Source of the DNA: Parietaria judaica
Taxonomy: Eukaryota; Streptophyta; Magnoliopsida; Rosales; Urticaceae
DNA length: 64,000 nt
Reading direction: 5' to 3'
NCBI GenBank assembly: GCA_954871525.1
Contig: OX940871.1
Span: 23,720,586 to 23,784,585, forward strand
Shown: positions 60,412-64,000 of the stretch, one piece after another
Layout: each line of letters opens with the position of its first letter
Position numbering within the stretch: the first letter of the stretch is position 1
The notes under the pieces: model-generated
The model's database searches: none
What the model was told of the DNA's origin: nothing
What the model saw: the letters and a program-made list of their open reading frames with translations, nothing else
Position numbers and translations under genes: made by a program

Positions 60412-62276
60412 GGAAAATTACGGCAAAAATACTTAATATTTGATCAACGTGATTCCTGTGTATCTAGATTTTAAAATTGGCGGTAAAAATATCCAACGTG
60501 AGTTGACCATGACTTTGGCATGAAAACGTTAATTTTTCTGCTAACATCCGCCATGTGGTTGTTAACAGCAAATATACCCGAACTTTTTTTTTTAATTTAT
60601 ATTTTTTTTCTTTACTTGATTAGTGATAATTACTTGAATTCCAAATACATAGAATAACACAAAAGTTAGTCAAAACATCAATTGATTTTTTAATGTGCTT
60701 GTATAAGCTACATTTGCTAATAAAAATCTTATTATTATGAGAAATTTTAAACATAGCATGACACAAAAGTAAAGTCGATCATGATATCAATTAAGTGGGT
60801 TTTCATTGTGTTTCATAGATTCCTTCAGCACTATTCATGTTTCTTAGCAAGGGTATTTAAGGGTATAGATTTTAATGGGATCTCAAGGGAGGTCTTTTAG
60901 CCAATTATTACTAATCAAGCCATATTGATTATTGATAATATTTTTTCACCGGCATATATTCTTAAGCCATTTTTTCTTTAATACAGAGACATTAATTGAG
61001 TGTATTAATTCGATTTAAAACGGTCAACTTCAATTGAAAAGAGTAATAGTGAAGATGTTAATTCGGTTCATACTTAGAATTTGAAGCAACGTGAAGACAT
61101 TAACTCGATTAATTAACGTCTCTTAAAGTATCCCCGATAACAAAATAAGACGTTCGACTTTTCCACGATTATCTTCGATAATCTTCTATTATGTCAGTAC
61201 TTTTCCATGATTTTTGCCAAAAATCGGCAAACATCTTAAAAAATAACAAAAATATGGTACTTTTCAAGAAATTTTGCACTTTTTGATTATTTTATTCGAG
61301 TATTTACATATGTGAGAGTGAGACTATTTTTTATTTACCTATGTTTAAGTATGAAATGATTTTTTTTTTTTGGCATTTTTAATATTTTATCAACATTATA
61401 AACTTGGTAAATATATTCTTTAAAATATTTTGGTGATTTTGCATCGATAATCCTCGATAAGTATCTATAATCATTGAAAAGTATCGATAATCGGTAAGCT
61501 ACAGTATTATTAGTTTTCCGTTGATAATCCGGTAAGTTAACGATTAATCCGTCGATAACGGCAAGTGATTTATCGGCAAATTCGGTAAGTTGAACCTATG
61601 TATGTTCCGACAAAAAAAAAAAGATATAAAAATATAAATATTGGTCATAACTTGATAATATATGGGCTTGGAGTTTCACATATAATATACATACATATTA
61701 TATAATATTTCTTTGAGATGTCATGCTATATATATAGATAGTCAAATGTAACAAAAATAATATGATTAGTTTTTTATTTAAAGTTTGACTGTCAACCTTA
61801 ATTTAACTATGTAATTGTTTTATTCATGATTAAGTTTAGTCGGCAAATTAGCTTCTCCAAGCAAATTAATATTCACTGATAATTGATATCATGATCGACT
61901 TTTGTTTAAAGCTATGTTTAAAATTTCTCATAATAATAAGATTTCTATAAGCAAATGTAGCTTATACAAGCACATTAAGAAATCAATTGATGTTTTGACT
62001 AACTTTTGTGATATTCCATGTATCTGGAATTCAAGTACTTATCATTAATCAAGTAAAGAAAAAAAATATATATTCAAAAAATTCAAAAAAATAATAAAAA
62101 AAAGTTTGGGTATTTTTGCCGTTAATAGCCACATGTCGGATGTTAAAGATAAAATTAATGTTTTCATGCCAAAGTCATGGCCAACGCACGTTGAATATTT
62201 TTGCCGCCAGTTTTAAAAATTTAGTACACGGGAAGCACGTTGAACAAAAATTATGTATTTTTGCCGTAATTTTCCC
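60412..62276. mobile_element. Long-TIR MULE-like / foldback element
   Basis: The left arm (about 60412-60800) and the reversed right arm (about 61878-62276) match over roughly 390 bp with scattered differences. Both begin GGAAAATTACGGCAAAAATAC and share CATGACTTTGGCATGAAAAC and AAAGTTAGTCAAAACATCAA. The loop of about 1.1 kb has no gene and carries a nested repeat (61154-61598). No 9-bp target duplication was found. Arms this long with no transposase suit a non-autonomous Mutator-like element. It lies about 1.2 kb upstream of the PHD gene start codon. Confidence 0.8.
61154..61598. mobile_element. Second member of the CAAGGTTCRACTT MITE family
   Basis: It starts GTTCGACTTTTCCACG and ends AGTTGAACC, like the element at 34310-34502. 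It shares a long nearly identical segment, including GGTAAGCTACAGTATTATTA and GTTTTCCGTTGATAATCCGG. It is longer because of about 250 bp of extra sequence near its left side. It is nested in the loop of the long-TIR element. Confidence 0.7.
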
Positions 62277-62315
62277 TTATATAAAAAATATATATTTACA
62301 ATAGCATAAATACTT

Positions 62316-63477
62316 GGGTTAATTGCGGCAAAAATACCCAACCTTTGGTCAAATTCTCTGTTGTGTATACAACCTCCGTAAATGGCGGCAAAAGTACCCA
62401 AACTTATCATCTGGGAGTTGATGTGGCAATCAGTCTTTGCCACATGGCATGCCACATGGCACTTGGCTACAAAGTGGCATGCCACATAATTATTATTTTA
62501 TTTAAAAAAATTTGAAAAATATTTTTTTAAAATATTTTTTTAAACGAAATTATTTTTATTTTTTAAACAATTTTTTTTAATTTTTAATTTTAATAATTTT
62601 TGCTAATAATAACAAATAAAGAATATTTAAATTTAATATTCATTATTGGTTATAATTTTATTTTTAAAAAAGTGGGTAGAACGAATTAATTTTCACCCCT
62701 CACGGTTCACTTGAACTCCGTTTCCGGTCCGGTTCACACGTCGAATAAAATTGTTTAATATGTTTAATAATAATAACTAATAAACACATACATAATGTTT
62801 AAAAAGTCAAGACATAATTATATACACACCACTTATTCAAAAACAAAAAATAGTAGTCATATTTATATTTAATGAAAAATTATTTTTATTTGTTTGCATG
62901 ATATTTTTTTGTGTTTGCATTTTAGAATAGTAATAATTGTTTAATATGTTTTTTTATTTATATATTATTCTTTTTTAAAAAAAAATTATCGTTAAATAAT
63001 CATATGATTATTATTGGTTATTATTATTATTAAACATATTAAGCGATTTTGTTTCACCCGTAAACCGGATCGGAGGCGGAGCTTGAGTGGACCGTGAACA
63101 GAGATTTTTTTCTTTATTTATATCGTTTGATCCACTTTTCTAAAATGAATAATTATATTTAAATATTCATTATTGGTTTTTATGGAAAAAAGAATTTTAT
63201 TTTTTAAAAAAATAAAAAAGTTTTTTTTAAAAAAAATAATTAAAAAAATATTTATTTTTTTAAAAAAATATTTAATAAAATAATAATTACGTGGCATGCC
63301 ACGTGGCGGCCAAGTTCCATGTGGCGTGCCACGTGGCAAAGGCTGATTTCCACATAGATAGATATTCTCGGTCAACTCCCAAATGCTAAGTTTGGGTACC
63401 TTTGCCGCAATTTACGGAGGTTGTATACACAGCAGAGAATTTGACCAAAGGTTGAGTTTTTTTACCGCAATTAACCC
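62316..63477. mobile_element. MULE-like element with about 170-bp TIRs and 9-bp TSD
   Basis: The 1,162-bp element begins GGGTTAATTGCGGCAAAAAT and its reversed other end begins GGGTTAATTGCGGTAAAAAA. The arms continue to match for about 170 bp, through GGTCAAATTCTCTG and GTGTATACAACCTCCGTAAA. Flanks TAAATACTT (62307-62315) and TAAAGACTT (63478-63486) agree at 8 of 9 positions, the length expected of Mutator-like elements. No transposase. The CGGCAAAAATAC word is shared with the neighbour at 60412, so the two are probably related families. Confidence 0.85.
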
Positions 63478-63486
63478 TAAAGACTT

Positions 63487-64000
63487 CGTGTTTACATTTT
63501 GTTTGAATTTTTAATGTTTATTTTATCGGTATAAAAACTCAATGTTTTACTTATTTTTCTATAATTTCGAGTCTCCATAACTTAATGATAATTATACATG
63601 ATATTTACTTTATCTATTTTACTGATTATTAGTTTTGTATATATTTATTTTCTTTTAACTTTTAAAAAATTAACATGAATTTCTCAATAGAGTGAGTGAA
63701 CGTCACTGATACCCCTAAGTATGTCGTCAATACCGTCGAGCGCGCGCGTAGCCGACAGTTCCATGTCCATCACCGCTACCGTTAAGAACGCCAAGTATGT
63801 CACCAGTACCGCCGAGTACAGCCTAAGAATGATAAGTGTGACGCCGATATTGCCGAGTATGTCCCTAAAGTACATACTACATAGTATATATTGGGGGAAT
63901 ACATGAAAGAGTATTAGAGTATCTCAAAATCTATGGCATATTCTTCATTTCATTTGTAGCGATAAAAATACTAAAATATAAAAAGTTATTTATTCTGTTA
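63487..64000. other. AT-rich end of the window with a GTC/ACC-rich repeat
   Basis: AT-rich except at 63690-63865, where diverged units such as AAGTATGTCGTCAATACC and AACGCCAAGTATGTCACC resemble the repeat at 14085-14285. One frame reads NAKYVTSTAEY, close to YVANTAEY of the first copy. No gene is supported. Confidence 0.45.

Overview
This window is nuclear DNA from a flowering plant, most likely a dicot. It is AT-rich, its genes are split by GT-AG introns, the proteins resemble plant families, and most of the space between genes is transposon debris. No tRNA, rRNA or CRISPR array was seen. All gene models were built by hand from splice sites, reading frame and remembered family sequence; no database was searched.

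Layout. 1-6.3 kb: a minus-strand Copia element (gag piece, tRNA-iMet primer site, part of an LTR) whose leader is split by a 2.76-kb solo LTR with a CTCTT target duplication. 6.3-11.7 kb: a complete but gag-less Copia element with 609/608-bp LTRs and CCTAA duplications. 11.7-19.3 kb: AT-rich sequence with small DNA elements. 19.3-20.9 kb: a Pack-MULE-like element carrying the start of a plant gene, probably TBL-like. 22.9-25.4 kb: a Ty3/gypsy relic. 26.2-31.4 kb: a CAR-type C2-domain gene whose second exon is split by a 4.1-kb L1 LINE. 32-34.5 kb: two hAT-like MITEs and a small DUF761-type gene. 35.5-40.0 kb: TIM44 (14 exons). 43.3 kb: a Copia RT scrap. 43.8-46.0 kb: HROB (7 exons). 47.1-53.3 kb: OEP64/Toc64 (13 exons). 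55.3-59.2 kb: an MS1/MMD1-family PHD-finger gene (5 exons). 60.4-63.5 kb: two adjacent long-TIR MULE-like elements.

The host genes do not form a pathway. TIM44 (mitochondrial import) and OEP64 (preprotein docking) are both protein-targeting genes. HROB is a recombination gene, and the PHD gene belongs to a family with meiotic and tapetal members. CAR belongs to ABA signalling and appears to be knocked out in this haplotype. No new multi-gene system was found. The most informative signals are the LINE-disrupted CAR exon, the Pack-MULE gene capture, the nested solo LTR, and several small DNA transposons with readable target duplications.
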